From the NCBI RefSeq assembly GCF_002079055.1, contig NC_047500.1:372001-436000 (forward strand): a stretch of DNA of 64,000 nt, in the 5' to 3' direction. Below, piece after piece: positions 1 to 9,889 of the stretch. Each line of letters begins with the position of its first letter. The first letter of the stretch is position 1. This stretch comes from Saccharomyces paradoxus. Lineage: Eukaryota; Ascomycota; Saccharomycetes; Saccharomycetales; Saccharomycetaceae. The notes beneath the pieces are model-generated. The model had not been told where the DNA came from. It saw nothing but the letters and a program-made list of their open reading frames with translations, and did no database searches. Made by a program: the position numbers and the translations under genes.

Positions 1-378
1 CAAAGGAGGGAGCCCATGCGCCAAACACTAGAAGTACGCAGAGCGGAACCGCGCGACAACGGTAACCGGATCCGAGAACCTTAGTCAGCGGGGGCTGTGA
101 TTAGCATTGAAAATTGCCGGCATTGGTGGAACGAGCAGTTATTTGTGAATTATTTGCCACTTTATTCCACGAAACCGTTTTCGTTCTAAACGCGAATGTT
201 TTGATATTATGGATATCGGTATTTCACTCCCTCTTATTCCTTCTGTGAGAAACCGTTCTAGCGCCAGATCGGAGGGATCACGTACGAAAACGAAGGGGAA
301 ATGAGTGGAAAATGAGGCTCCGATTATATGTGTCCAACCTTTACGTAGATTATATAATTTGAAGTTCTAATTTTGGTT
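1..378. other. Intergenic: FYV6 3' flank and promoter of an off-window minus-strand gene
   Basis: No coding region is supported here. In the S. cerevisiae order the next gene to the left is YNL134C, also on the minus strand, so this stretch should hold its upstream region plus the 3' end of FYV6. A TTAGTCAG motif at 81-88 resembles a Yap1 response element; YNL134C is reported as an oxidative-stress-responsive oxidoreductase, so the motif fits, but the target gene is outside the window. Confidence 0.5.
81..88 (+). promoter_or_regulatory. Candidate Yap1 response element
   Basis: TTAGTCAG is the variant of the Yap1 site known from glutathione-synthesis promoters. It would serve the off-window gene to the left. 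An 8-bp match alone is weak evidence. Confidence 0.3.
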
Positions 379-906
379 TCATTTCTTAGGTTTCTTCATT
401 TCCGTCAATTTCTTTATGGATACCTTGATTTTCGGTTTAAGACTGTATGGCTTGACGCCCTTGATTTTTGTTTTACTGCCCAAACTGGTGCCAGGCTCTG
501 GGCGATTTTCCTCGTTACTGGTAGAATCCTCCTCCATGATTAAAGCTTTCTTTTTCCTTTCAAAATTGATTGCCTTGGCGTTTAAGTAGCCATCCAGTTC
601 CTTTTCCTTTTTCAGCAACTCATCCTTGCTGGTCTGGTAAAACTCTAAATCCTCTTTGGTCAATCTAGTAAAACTTTCACGGTTTCTCACTAAACCATTA
701 TATTGTTTTTGCTTGCTGATAGCGTTGGACCTAAGTTGGTCTCGAAGGGATTTTCTGGTTTTCCTCTTATACTCTGCTTCGTATTTTTTTTGCTCCACTT
801 GCTCTCGTATCTTCTGAGCCTCTATATTACCTACTCCTTCTGACACGAATTTAAGCGGTTTCTTCCCTCTTGTGTCATTAGTTGTACTATCACTGGTAGA
901 TGACAT
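379..906 (-). CDS. FYV6: Fyv6, spliceosome second-step factor / NHEJ-linked protein (NIP30 family)
   Basis: A 175-residue basic protein close to the S. cerevisiae length (about 173 aa). The N-terminal part, roughly residues 18-90, is the NIP30-type domain: a conserved FVSEG motif followed by a long charged helix rich in K, R, E and Q. The C-terminal third is disordered and ends in a lysine-rich tail. Known role in yeast: a nuclear protein that associates with the catalytic spliceosome and affects 3' splice-site choice, and is also linked genetically to non-homologous end joining. The start is the only ATG that gives the family N terminus; the gene is divergent from the tRNA-Phe gene about 175 bp away. 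Assignment rests on sequence recall and synteny. Confidence 0.93.
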   Translation of the reverse strand: MSSTSDSTTNDTRGKKPLKFVSEGVGNIEAQKIREQVEQKKYEAEYKRKTRKSLRDQLRSNAISKQKQYNGLVRNRESFTRLTKEDLEFYQTSKDELLKKEKELDGYLNAKAINFERKKKALIMEEDSTSNEENRPEPGTSLGSKTKIKGVKPYSLKPKIKVSIKKLTEMKKPKK

Positions 907-1081
907 GATGTTTATATAATAGAACCAACAGTTTTTTGTCTGTACACTGCTCCTTCTACGTTTGTTTCGATGGACTTACAGTGTGCGAGCATTTAAACGT
1001 CATTTTTCGCCCAGATTGCCAGTATGTGAAAGTAATTCCTAGGGACACACAGAAAGGGGCAGAAATTTTCAGTGAAAATAG

Positions 1082-1172
1082 GCGGACTTAGCTCAGTTGG
1101 GAGAGCGCCAGACTGAAGAAAAACTTCGGTCAAGATATCTGGAGGTCCTGTGTTCGATCCACAGAGTTCGCA
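1082..1172 (+). tRNA. tF(GAA): tRNA-Phe (GAA) with an 18-nt intron
   Basis: The gene folds as a complete cloverleaf of 73 nt after removal of an intron at 1119-1136. The anticodon GAA is at 1115-1117, with the intron one base 3' of it in the canonical position between 37 and 38. The A box is near 1089-1100 and the B box (GTTCGATCC) at 1152-1160. A run of five Ts at 1177-1181 is a Pol III terminator. The acceptor stem starts GCGGACT and ends AGTTCGC, so pair 6-67 is C-G; positions 1-72 through 7-66 all pair, allowing one G-U at 4-69. No CCA is encoded, as expected for a eukaryotic gene. It corresponds to tF(GAA)N by position. Confidence 0.98.
1119..1136 (+). other. tRNA-Phe intron
   Basis: Eighteen nucleotides between anticodon-loop positions 37 and 38. 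The intron contains TTC (1125-1127), which can pair with the GAA anticodon as in other yeast pre-tRNA-Phe. It is removed by the SEN endonuclease and tRNA ligase. Confidence 0.93.
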
Positions 1173-1535
1173 ATTATTTTTATATAATTCGTACCACAAC
1201 CATTTGAGCGCGCACAGAATTAACAGTCTTTTTTTTCTTCGGTTTCTGGCAACATATGGCGGGCTGAACTTTGCGTGTTTTCGATTATTACTTGTTGATG
1301 TATCTGGATCACTTATAAAAAATTAATAGAGTTTACCCGGAATAGAGTGAAAAATTTTGAAAAAAAAAAAAAGAGCCAAAGATACAATGGGATGAGATGA
1401 GGTACTAAAGATGTATGAATGTTCTGTGTTCATCTCAGAATAAAGTGCATCATAATATATCAGCCAAATCACCTTTTTCTCTTTATTATTGTTGATTTGC
1501 AAAGACCGTTAAGAGACTTATAAAACGAGGAGAAA
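1173..1535 (+). promoter_or_regulatory. KRE33 promoter with Reb1, RRPE and PAC-like motifs
   Basis: After the tRNA terminator this gap holds a Reb1-type TTACCCG at 1333-1339, an RRPE (TGAAAAATTTT) at 1348-1358 followed by a poly-A tract, and a PAC-like GGATGAGATGAG at 1390-1401, about 135 bp before the KRE33 start. RRPE plus PAC is the classic ribosome-biogenesis promoter pair (bound by Stb3 and by Dot6/Tod6), which fits the product. Reb1 may also insulate the gene from the neighbouring Pol III unit. Confidence 0.7.
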
Positions 1536-4500
1536 ATGGCCAAAAAAGCTATCGATTCAAGAATTCCGTCACTGATCAGGAATGGTGTTCAAACCAAACA
1601 GAGATCTATATTTGTCATCGTTGGGGACAGGGCGCGTAATCAGCTGCCCAATCTACATTATTTAATGATGAGTGCTGACCTTAAGATGAACAAATCCGTA
1701 TTATGGGCCTACAAGAAGAAGCTTTTGGGTTTCACTTCGCACAGAAAGAAAAGAGAAAATAAAATCAAGAAAGAAATTAAAAGAGGTACAAGGGAAGTAA
1801 ACGAAATGGACCCTTTTGAGTCTTTTATTTCTAACCAAAATATCAGATATGTTTACTACAAAGAAAGTGAAAAAATCTTGGGTAATACCTATGGTATGTG
1901 TATTCTACAAGATTTCGAGGCATTAACTCCAAACCTTTTAGCAAGAACCATTGAAACTGTGGAAGGTGGTGGTATTGTGGTTATTTTGTTGAAATCCATG
2001 TCATCATTAAAGCAACTGTACACCATGACTATGGATGTCCACGCCCGTTATCGTACTGAGGCTCACGGTGATGTTGTTGCAAGATTTAATGAAAGGTTTA
2101 TACTTTCTTTAGGGTCAAATCCTAACTGTTTAGTTGTTGATGATGAATTAAATGTACTGCCGCTATCCGGTGCCAAGAACGTCAAACCATTACCTCCCAA
2201 GGACGATGACGAATTGTCTCCAAAACAATTAGAGTTGCGAGAATTAAAAGAATCTTTAGAAGATGTCCAACCAGCTGGTTCTTTGGTTTCTCTATCCAAA
2301 ACTGTAAACCAAGCTCATGCTATTCTTTCTTTCATTGACGCTATTTCGGAAAAGACTTTGAATTTCACAGTTGCATTAACAGCTGGAAGAGGTAGAGGTA
2401 AGTCTGCTGCTTTAGGTATTTCTATTGCCGCGGCTGTTTCTCACGGTTATTCGAATATTTTTGTTACTTCTCCATCTCCTGAAAATTTAAAGACTCTGTT
2501 CGAGTTTATTTTCAAAGGATTCGATGCTTTAGGTTATCAAGAACATATTGATTATGATATTATTCAATCTACCAATCCCGACTTCAACAAGGCCATTGTT
2601 AGAGTTGACATTAAGAGAGACCACAGACAAACTATTCAATACATTGTGCCCCAAGACTATCAAGTTTTGGGCCAAGCTGAATTAGTTGTCATTGATGAGG
2701 CGGCGGCTATTCCTTTGCCAATCGTCAAGAACTTGCTGGGCCCATATCTAGTCTTCATGGCATCCACTATCAATGGTTACGAAGGTACTGGTAGATCCTT
2801 ATCTCTGAAATTAATTCAACAATTGCGTAATCAAAACAACACATCCGGCCGCGAAGGCACTCAAACTGCCATTGTTTCAAGAGATAATAAAGAAAAAGAC
2901 TCTCACCTACATGCTCAATCCCGCCAATTACGTGAAATTTCTTTGGACGAACCAATCAGATATGCTCCTGGTGATCCAATCGAAAAGTGGTTGAACAAGC
3001 TCCTATGTTTAGATGTTACACTAATTAAAAACCCAAGATTTGCAACAAGAGGAACACCTCATCCATCCCAATGTAATTTATTTGTTGTTAACAGAGATAC
3101 TCTATTTTCGTATCATCCTGTCTCAGAAAATTTCCTGGAAAAAATGATGGCACTGTACGTTTCATCACATTACAAGAATTCTCCAAATGACTTACAATTG
3201 ATGAGTGATGCCCCAGCGCACAAACTATTTGTTCTTTTACCACCAATTGATCCAAAGGATGGTGGTAGGATTCCAGACCCGCTATGTGTCATTCAAATTG
3301 CATTAGAAGGTGAAATTAGTAAGGAGAGTGTCAGAAATTCATTGTCCAGAGGCCAAAGAGCTGGTGGTGATTTAATCCCATGGTTAATCTCCCAACAATT
3401 TCAAGACGAGGAATTCGCTAGTTTAAGTGGCGCTCGTATTGTCAGAATTGCCACTAATCCTGAATACGCATCCATGGGCTACGGCTCCCGTGCAATTGAA
3501 TTACTAAGAGACTATTTTGAGGGTAAATTCACAGACATGTCTGAAGATGCTCGTCCTAAGAATTATTCTATCAAGAGGGTGAACGACAAGGAACTGGCTA
3601 AAAGCAATTTATTAAAGGACGACGTTAAATTAAGAGATGCAAGAACATTACCCCCTCTATTATTGAAGCTTTCTGAACTGGCCCCTCATTATCTACATTA
3701 TTTGGGTGTTTCATACGGTTTAACCCAATCGTTGCATAAATTCTGGAAGAATAACAAATTCGTTCCTGTTTATTTACGTCAAACTCCGAATGATTTGACT
3801 GGTGAGCACACTTGTGTTATGTTGAACGTTTTAGAAGGCAGAGAACCAAACTGGCTTGTTGAATTTGCCAAAGATTTCCGTAAAAGATTTTTGTCGCTTC
3901 TTTCTTATGATTTTCATAAGTTTACTGCTGTTCAAGCCTTAAGTGTCATTGAAAGTAGTAAGAAAGCTCAGGATTTATCCGATGACGAAAAATATGAGAA
4001 TAAAGAATTGACGCGGACACAATTGGACGATATTTTCTCTCCATTTGATCTGAAAAGATTGGATAGCTATTCGAATAACTTACTAGATTATCACGTTATC
4101 GTTGATATGATACCCATGCTTGCTCTTTTGTACTTCGGTGATAAAATGGGAGATTCAGTAAAACTATCTAGCGTACAGAGCGCTATTCTGTTGGCTATTG
4201 GGTTACAACGTAAAAACATCGATTCTATTGCCAAAGAGTTAAACCTACCTTCCAATCAAACTATTGCTATGTTTGCAAAAATCATGAGAAAATTTTCTCA
4301 GTACTTCCGACAACTGTTAAGCCAATCTATTGAAGACACTCTACCAGATGTCAAAGATGAAGCTATTGCCGAAATGAATGGTGAAGAAATCAAAAACTAC
4401 AACGCTGCCGAAGCATTGGACCAAATGGAAGAGGATTTAGAAGAAGCTGGTTCTGAAGCCATTCAGGCGATGAGGGAAAAACAAAAAGAGCTAATCAACT

Positions 4501-4706
4501 CGTTGAATTTAAATAAATACGCGATAAATGACAACAGTGAGGAGTGGGCTGAGTCTCAAAAGTCTCTAGAAAAAGCTGCCAAGGCCAAAGGCGTTGTTAG
4601 TTTGAAAACTGGTAAAAAGAGAACGACTGAGAAGGCCGAAGATATCTATAGACAAGAAATGAAGGCTATGAAAAAGCCAAGAAAGTCTAAGAAGGCCGCA
4701 AATTAA
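1536..4706 (+). CDS. KRE33: RNA cytidine acetyltransferase Kre33 (NAT10 family)
   Basis: A 1,056-residue protein, the same length as in S. cerevisiae. It catalyses ATP- and acetyl-CoA-dependent N4-acetylation of cytidine in 18S rRNA, and in Ser/Leu tRNAs with Tan1, and is needed for 40S assembly in the nucleolus. Visible parts: an N-terminal TmcA-like domain; a RecD-type helicase domain with a Walker A motif GRGRGKS at residues 284-290 and a DEAA Walker B-like motif at 387-390; a GNAT acetyltransferase signature MGYGSR at 647-652; and a lysine-rich C-terminal tail typical of nucleolar proteins. The ATG is preceded by an A-rich context and by the RRPE/PAC promoter. All key motifs are intact. 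Confidence 0.98.
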   Translation: MAKKAIDSRIPSLIRNGVQTKQRSIFVIVGDRARNQLPNLHYLMMSADLKMNKSVLWAYKKKLLGFTSHRKKRENKIKKEIKRGTREVNEMDPFESFISNQNIRYVYYKESEKILGNTYGMCILQDFEALTPNLLARTIETVEGGGIVVILLKSMSSLKQLYTMTMDVHARYRTEAHGDVVARFNERFILSLGSNPNCLVVDDELNVLPLSGAKNVKPLPPKDDDELSPKQLELRELKESLEDVQPAGSLVSLSKTVNQAHAILSFIDAISEKTLNFTVALTAGRGRGKSAALGISIAAAVSHGYSNIFVTSPSPENLKTLFEFIFKGFDALGYQEHIDYDIIQSTNPDFNKAIVRVDIKRDHRQTIQYIVPQDYQVLGQAELVVIDEAAAIPLPIVKNLLGPYLVFMASTINGYEGTGRSLSLKLIQQLRNQNNTSGREGTQTAIVSRDNKEKDSHLHAQSRQLREISLDEPIRYAPGDPIEKWLNKLLCLDVTLIKNPRFATRGTPHPSQCNLFVVNRDTLFSYHPVSENFLEKMMALYVSSHYKNSPNDLQLMSDAPAHKLFVLLPPIDPKDGGRIPDPLCVIQIALEGEISKESVRNSLSRGQRAGGDLIPWLISQQFQDEEFASLSGARIVRIATNPEYASMGYGSRAIELLRDYFEGKFTDMSEDARPKNYSIKRVNDKELAKSNLLKDDVKLRDARTLPPLLLKLSELAPHYLHYLGVSYGLTQSLHKFWKNNKFVPVYLRQTPNDLTGEHTCVMLNVLEGREPNWLVEFAKDFRKRFLSLLSYDFHKFTAVQALSVIESSKKAQDLSDDEKYENKELTRTQLDDIFSPFDLKRLDSYSNNLLDYHVIVDMIPMLALLYFGDKMGDSVKLSSVQSAILLAIGLQRKNIDSIAKELNLPSNQTIAMFAKIMRKFSQYFRQLLSQSIEDTLPDVKDEAIAEMNGEEIKNYNAAEALDQMEEDLEEAGSEAIQAMREKQKELINSLNLNKYAINDNSEEWAESQKSLEKAAKAKGVVSLKTGKKRTTEKAEDIYRQEMKAMKKPRKSKKAAN

Positions 4707-4985
4707 GCGTTTCCCCCTGTGTCAATTCCTTTTTTATAGCAAAACTTCTACTTGATTTGTACAATAATAAATAACAGAAACATAATTGATGTTAAGATCC
4801 TTTATGCATATTCTTTTAATCGTGTTGAACGATATATGTCTTACAATTATACCGGCAAAAATTGAATACGTCTGGACAATTTCAATCAACAAACTCCGTA
4901 ATGAGTAACTTTTTGAGAAGGACGAGGAATTCTTAACCAAAAAGGTCAAAACAGGACTATATACCCAAGAATAAGCATCATTCAA

Positions 4986-5444
4986 ATGGTCGAATTAACT
5001 GAAATCAAAGACGATGTCGTCCAAGTAGACGAACCACAATTATCCGGAAATCAGGCCATTGTTGAAGAAAAGGCATCCGCAACAAACAACGATGTTATGG
5101 ATGATGAAGATGATTCTGATAGTGATTTTGAAGATGAATTTGATGAAAATGAAACATTTTTGGATAGAATCGTTGCTTTGAAAGATATTGTCTCCCCAGG
5201 TAAGAGACAAACAATTTCAAATTTTTTTGGCTTTACGAGCTCTTTTGTGAAAAATGCCTTCACCAAGTCTGGAAACCTTGCTTGGACTTTGACTACCACC
5301 GCTTTGTTACTCGGTGTGCCACTATCTTTGTCCATACTTGCTGAACAACAGCTAATTGAAATGGAAAAGACATTTGATTTACAAAGTGATGCTAATAACA
5401 TATTGGCTCAAGGCGAAAAAGAAGCTTCAGCCACGGCCAATTAA
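4986..5444 (+). CDS. TOM22: Tom22, central receptor of the TOM complex
   Basis: A 152-residue tail-anchored-like protein of the mitochondrial outer membrane, the usual length. The cytosolic N-terminal half is strongly acidic (a D/E/S run around residues 39-57) and binds basic presequences handed over by Tom20 and Tom70. A single membrane segment lies at about 98-118 with an internal proline at 112, a feature known to matter for Tom22 targeting, followed by a short intermembrane-space tail. It sits 279 bp after KRE33 in the same direction but with its own promoter. TOM70, another subunit of this machinery, is encoded about 20 kb to the right. Confidence 0.97.
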   Translation: MVELTEIKDDVVQVDEPQLSGNQAIVEEKASATNNDVMDDEDDSDSDFEDEFDENETFLDRIVALKDIVSPGKRQTISNFFGFTSSFVKNAFTKSGNLAWTLTTTALLLGVPLSLSILAEQQLIEMEKTFDLQSDANNILAQGEKEASATAN

Positions 5445-5785
5445 TTTTAATGATAAAGGAGAAAAGAGAAGTTTTGGAAAAGAATGACATAAGTGGTTTG
5501 AATGAGATACTAATCAACCTATTCTCGTTTGGTTGCACTCTTCTATTCATTGCTTTTAGAGTATGGTTAAAGAAAGAAAAAACATCCTTTTTAAATCACT
5601 ATAACAATATATAGTCATAGTGTACTCATTCAGACTTCTATGGGCTTCAGATGTGAAACTTTTTTTTTTTTTTGCCTTTTTGCCTTTTTTGTTCATTTTA
5701 TTTAGCATTTCTTAAGTTAATTTAAACAAATGTATAAACTTGTACATATTTCAAACAAGAAACTTTCAGTTTTCTCTCATGAAAG
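5445..5785. terminator. Convergent 3' region between TOM22 and CPT1
   Basis: The two genes converge here. The gap is AT-rich, with TATATA-type efficiency elements near 5610, a poly-T tract near 5660-5672 and no open frame of interest. It should hold both polyadenylation sites. Confidence 0.6.
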
Positions 5786-7059
5786 TTAAATTTCCTTTGG
5801 ATGTTTGATTGACAAAGCGTAAATATCCAGAAAGGTGGTGATGTCATGAATAATATCATTGATGAACATCCCATGAATAGCAAGTGTTAAACCGAGTCCC
5901 ATCCAAACCAAAGCAGAAACAATGCTTTCTTTTTGGTAATCTAAAACATAAACCATAAATGCGTACAAAAACAATTGAATAGTTGGGATTAAAAATGGAA
6001 AATTGACCATTGGGAACGGTTGCATAGTTAAATGAGCAATGATCATGCGACCAACTACGAAGGCGACCGAAAAACCGATCGATAAAATCAAAGCCAAAGA
6101 AATAAAAGACGGTTGAATTAGAACCAAGGTGAAAATTGAAGAAAAGTACGCCATGAATGGAATAAGACCATTCACAGCTTTACTAATATTTTCTGCTGTT
6201 TTGCCCGGAGTTGTAGATTTGTCCGGTTGAGATTCGTAATACTTTACCACGTTTGCATGAGCTGTGATAATATTAAATATTAAAGCGCCTGTGCAAAATG
6301 CATACATCAGATGGACAGTTTCAATTTCAAACACAAAATCTTGCCAGGAAAATTGCGCAACTTTAGTGTGCCAGATGACCTGAGGTCCGTAAATACCAAC
6401 TGCAATGAAAGAAATACACAAAACGATAATACCTTCAACAGGACCGCAAAATTCAGCCAGATACAGTTTATGGGTATGATACTCTTCCCATGTGCTCAAG
6501 TAAAAGCTGCACAATATCGCAAATTGTGAAAAAATAGTCATATATGTGTAACCCATACCAGTCATCGAACAGACAGGGATCATTGACAAAGTTGTGTTGA
6601 TTGAATCAATACAATGGTCAAACAATTCCCCTAGAGGGCCCTGCTGGCCTGTACGACGTGCATGCATACCATCACAAGCATCAAAGGTCTGGTATAAGAA
6701 CAAACCTATAGCATAGGAGAAATAAGTCCAACGGGGAGATTCCTGGTCAAAATACGGATCGTAATAAAGTGTTGTTAATACATTGAATATAATAAAGCAG
6801 AACCCTAATAATGTTACCAAATTGGGTGCCATCCATAGTGGAAAAATAGTTGCAAACTTCCTCCAAAAGGGCCTGAAAACATGATTCGAAAGGAAAGAGC
6901 GGTCATCACTTTGGTACCTAAAGTCAGATTAGTAATATAACGTTACAATAGTTAGTATTTATTTTTGTTGCCACGGAAAATTTAGGGTGTAATAAGATCA
7001 GCAACATACTTGTAAAGCTTTAAGTTTCCCAAACTACTCTGAGGAATAAAGAACCCCAT
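5786..7059 (-). CDS. CPT1: Cholinephosphotransferase Cpt1 (two exons)
   Basis: The gene makes phosphatidylcholine from CDP-choline and diacylglycerol in the last step of the Kennedy pathway, in ER/Golgi membranes. Exon 1 is 7010-7059 and exon 2 is 5786-6917; joined they encode 393 residues, exactly the S. cerevisiae length. Without splicing the longest frame would start at an internal Met (residue 46) and lose a conserved N terminus. The CDP-alcohol phosphotransferase signature DGxxARx8Gx3Dx3D begins at about D99 with every acidic residue present. Several hydrophobic membrane segments follow. A UAS-INO element lies 153 bp upstream. EPT1 is the paralog; length and synteny favour CPT1. Confidence 0.97.
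6918..7009 (-). other. CPT1 spliceosomal intron
   Basis: A 92-nt intron read on the minus strand. The 5' splice site is GTATGT (starting at 7009), the branch site TACTAAC is at 6951-6957, and the 3' splice site is TAG ending at 6918, 34 nt after the branch A. It interrupts a lysine codon after 16 complete codons. Confidence 0.96.
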
Positions 7060-7704
7060 TTTTTTCCGGAGTCAATTAGTATTACTGTTTTCGAACCTAT
7101 GGCAGATGAGTTTCAAATTCATGAACTCAATATCCATTAGCCTTTTACTATGCAATCTTTTCATATTAGCAGAACACCAAAGAAAAAAAAAAAACGTCAC
7201 TCTCCGCAAATTTTTCACATGCACCTAAATCGATAAGCTTCAATTGTAGAACTAAAACCATAGCAAGAACATAATGGAAGGATTGCACAAGATCAATCGC
7301 TGCGTGAGAAGAAAATCTAGTTATTTATTAAGTTTGTAAGATGTTGTATGGCTTTGCAAATGCTTAGCCATTTGGACATTCTGCATTGACACTTGAGCAT
7401 ATGTGGCAACATAAATGGATTGCTGAACTATTCGTCAGACAATGAAATATAGTCTAATGTAAACACTAACTTTAACATGTATAGTCTATCTTGGATTTAT
7501 TTTTAAATACTTAATGATTTGTATTGGATGATCGTTGCGGTTGACTCACCTGAAAACAGAAAAACAATTCACCCAGGAAGAAAACAGCAATTGGCCTGAG
7601 AAACTAAACGTATTGCATACAAGACTGTTCTGGTTGTTTATTAGGTTAAGAAAAAAAAGCTAGCAAAGACTACTGAAGCGTGAGCTAGATAAGAAGCTCA
7701 AAAC
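7060..7704. promoter_or_regulatory. Divergent CPT1/NRK1 intergenic region
   Basis: A 645-bp bidirectional promoter region with no supported gene. It contains the UAS-INO of CPT1 at 7212-7221 and A/T tracts near both starts. No further motif could be assigned to NRK1 by eye. Confidence 0.6.
7212..7221 (+). promoter_or_regulatory. UAS-INO (Ino2/Ino4 site) for CPT1
   Basis: TTTTCACATG matches the inositol/choline-responsive consensus WYTTCAYRTG at all ten positions. It lies 153 bp upstream of the CPT1 ATG. CPT1 is known to be repressed by inositol plus choline through this element. Confidence 0.75.
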
Positions 7705-8427
7705 ATGACTTCGAAAAAAGTGATATTAGTTGCATTGAGTGGATGCTCCTCCAGTGGTAAGACGACTATAGCAAAACTTACAGCGAGCTTATTCAGAAAG
7801 GCTACATTAATTCATGAAGATGACTTTTACAAACATGACAACGATGTCCCAGTAGATGCTAAATATAACATTCAAAATTGGGATTCACCGGAAGCTCTTG
7901 ATTTTAAACTTTTTGGTAAAGAATTAGATGTAATCAAACAAACTGGTAAAATAGCCACCAAACTTATACACAATAACAACGTAGATGATCCCTTTACAAA
8001 GTTTCACATCGATAAACAAGTTTGGGACGAGTTAAAGGCCAAGTATGACTCTATTGATGACGGCAAATATGAGGTTGTTATTGTAGATGGCTTTATGATT
8101 TTCAATAATACTGAAATATCAAAAAAATTTGATTTGAAAATATTAGTGCGTGCCCCTTATGAAGTATTAAAAAAGAGGAGGGCTTCCAGAAAAGGATATC
8201 AAACCTTGGATTCCTTTTGGGTGGATCCGCCCTATTATTTCGACGAATTTGTGTATAAATCTTATCGTGAAAATCATGCGCAGTTATTTGTTAATGGAGA
8301 TGTGGAAGGCGTACTGGATCCAAGGAAGTCAAAGAACATAAAAGAGTTCATAAATGATGATGACACTCCAATTGCAAAACCTTTAAAATGGGTGTGTCAA
8401 GAAATTTCAAAGCTGTGTAAGGACTAG
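7705..8427 (+). CDS. NRK1: Nicotinamide riboside kinase Nrk1
   Basis: A 240-residue P-loop kinase, the same length as in S. cerevisiae. It phosphorylates nicotinamide riboside (and nicotinic acid riboside) to the mononucleotide, feeding NAD+ salvage. The Walker A loop GCSSSGKT is at residues 13-20. A following HEDDFY segment near residue 38 carries the substrate-binding aspartates, and an RRASRKGY stretch around 159-166 looks like the lid region. There is no targeting signal, consistent with a cytosolic enzyme. It stands at the head of a run of four plus-strand genes, each with its own spacing, so not an operon. Confidence 0.96.
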   Translation: MTSKKVILVALSGCSSSGKTTIAKLTASLFRKATLIHEDDFYKHDNDVPVDAKYNIQNWDSPEALDFKLFGKELDVIKQTGKIATKLIHNNNVDDPFTKFHIDKQVWDELKAKYDSIDDGKYEVVIVDGFMIFNNTEISKKFDLKILVRAPYEVLKKRRASRKGYQTLDSFWVDPPYYFDEFVYKSYRENHAQLFVNGDVEGVLDPRKSKNIKEFINDDDTPIAKPLKWVCQEISKLCKD

Positions 8428-8584
8428 GAAAGCGCCACAAAATCGATTAGAAATGGGGAAAAAAGAGTGTGAAAAGAAATAAGAACAAGAAAATGTAGTT
8501 CGATAGATAAATTAAATAGCATCATTCTCAAAACGAGAATATTGATAATACCGTTCCAATTTCTAAAATTATTTTTTGGTGTGA

Positions 8585-9889
8585 ATGAGCGAGGGGGAAA
8601 GTGAATTAGAAATGGAAAGAGGCTTTCTTAAATGGAAATCAGTTAACTTGATGAAGAAGGTAGTGTCATTACCAATGAAAAAAACTAAGAATGATATAGG
8701 TTTGAGGTTAGATATTTCATATATCTTGGTTAATCTAATAGTCTGCTCATACCCTGTTAACACGTATCCAAAACTGCTTTATAGGAATAGCCTAGATGAC
8801 TTAATATTGTTCTTGACAGTGTACCATGGCAAGGGAAATTTTAGAATCTTTAATTTCAGAGCTGAGAAAGAAGACACAGATTATAAAGACAAGGACCTTA
8901 TTGATATCGCTGCTAAGTACGAAAGCAGAGATATACAAATTCAAGAATTGCGTTCGACACTGATTAATGATGGAAAGATACCGATATCACCCATTGACCT
9001 CGAAACAAGGACCTTGGTGGAAGAAGAAACCAATAATGTGATTTGTGAAAGGATCGGTTGGTTAGATCATTTCCCACCACCATTTGAACTGCTGGAAGAT
9101 ATTGTAGATAGTATAGAAAATTACCTGTCTGCTTCGAAGAATAGAGTGGCTGTCTTACATTGTCGAATGGGGAAAGGCCGGTCTGGCATGATTACCATAG
9201 CATATCTCATGAAATACTTGCAATGTCCTCTTGGAGAGGCAAGATTAATATTCATGCAGGCTAGATTCAAATACGGTATGACAAATGGTGTCACCATACC
9301 CTCTCAATTAAGGTACTTAAGGTACCACGAGTTTTTCATCACCCATGAAAAAGCAGCCCAGGAGGGAATTTCTAATGAAGCAGTAGAATTCAAATTTAAA
9401 TTTAGGCTTGCTAAAATGACGTTCCTCCACCCATCAAGCTTGATCACGTCTGAGTCTGCTATTGTAACTACTAAGATACAACACTACAACGATGATAGGG
9501 ATGTTCTACTAACCCGAAAAGTGTTATTATCGGATATTATGACACATGAATGCGACGGCAATATGACTTTCATTTTTGATAGGGACTATTTAACGCTTGA
9601 AAATGATCTTCGTATCGAGTTTACTCTGGGTACCAGCAAGTCCAAAGCCGCTAGTAGCATAATATCTTGGACATCATACGCGAGCTGCTGGTTGAATGTC
9701 TACCTTGAAACTTTAATGCACATAATTAAGGACGATTCTTCACCCGATTACTTTCAAGTAGAAAGGTTGAAGAAGGATGAAATGCTTACGGCAACCATAA
9801 ACTGGCAAGAGCTAGACGGTTTTGGGGAGCTTAGCACCCACGGCTTGAAATTGTTTCAGGCACTGAAATTAGAATGGGAAATTATATAG
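8585..9889 (+). CDS. TEP1: Tep1, PTEN-like phosphatase
   Basis: A 434-residue homolog of the tumour suppressor PTEN, the expected length. The dual-specificity phosphatase signature HCxxGKGRS gives catalytic C193 and R199, with the lysine that favours acidic inositol-lipid substrates at 197. A WLDH segment at 159-162 occupies the place of the general-acid loop. The C-terminal half after about residue 250 is the divergent C2-like region. In yeast the protein is involved in sporulation wall formation; its substrate is presumed to be a 3-phosphoinositide. The ATG at 8585 gives the family N terminus. The 157-bp gap to NRK1 is short for a separate promoter but usual for yeast. Confidence 0.96.
   Translation: MSEGESELEMERGFLKWKSVNLMKKVVSLPMKKTKNDIGLRLDISYILVNLIVCSYPVNTYPKLLYRNSLDDLILFLTVYHGKGNFRIFNFRAEKEDTDYKDKDLIDIAAKYESRDIQIQELRSTLINDGKIPISPIDLETRTLVEEETNNVICERIGWLDHFPPPFELLEDIVDSIENYLSASKNRVAVLHCRMGKGRSGMITIAYLMKYLQCPLGEARLIFMQARFKYGMTNGVTIPSQLRYLRYHEFFITHEKAAQEGISNEAVEFKFKFRLAKMTFLHPSSLITSESAIVTTKIQHYNDDRDVLLTRKVLLSDIMTHECDGNMTFIFDRDYLTLENDLRIEFTLGTSKSKAASSIISWTSYASCWLNVYLETLMHIIKDDSSPDYFQVERLKKDEMLTATINWQELDGFGELSTHGLKLFQALKLEWEII

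Noticed and set aside
1-1535. Possible LTR remnants around the tRNA-Phe gene
   Set aside because: Regions upstream of yeast tRNA genes are frequent Ty targets, so I looked for delta, sigma or tau ends and target duplications and saw none.
5786-6832. CPT1 starting at the internal Met of the 348-codon open frame
   Set aside because: A short upstream exon with perfect splice signals adds 45 residues and gives the known N terminus and length.
8524-8540. Small inverted repeat ATTCTC...GAGAAT between NRK1 and TEP1
   Set aside because: Six-base arms are expected by chance at this frequency, and it does not match a heat-shock element spacing.
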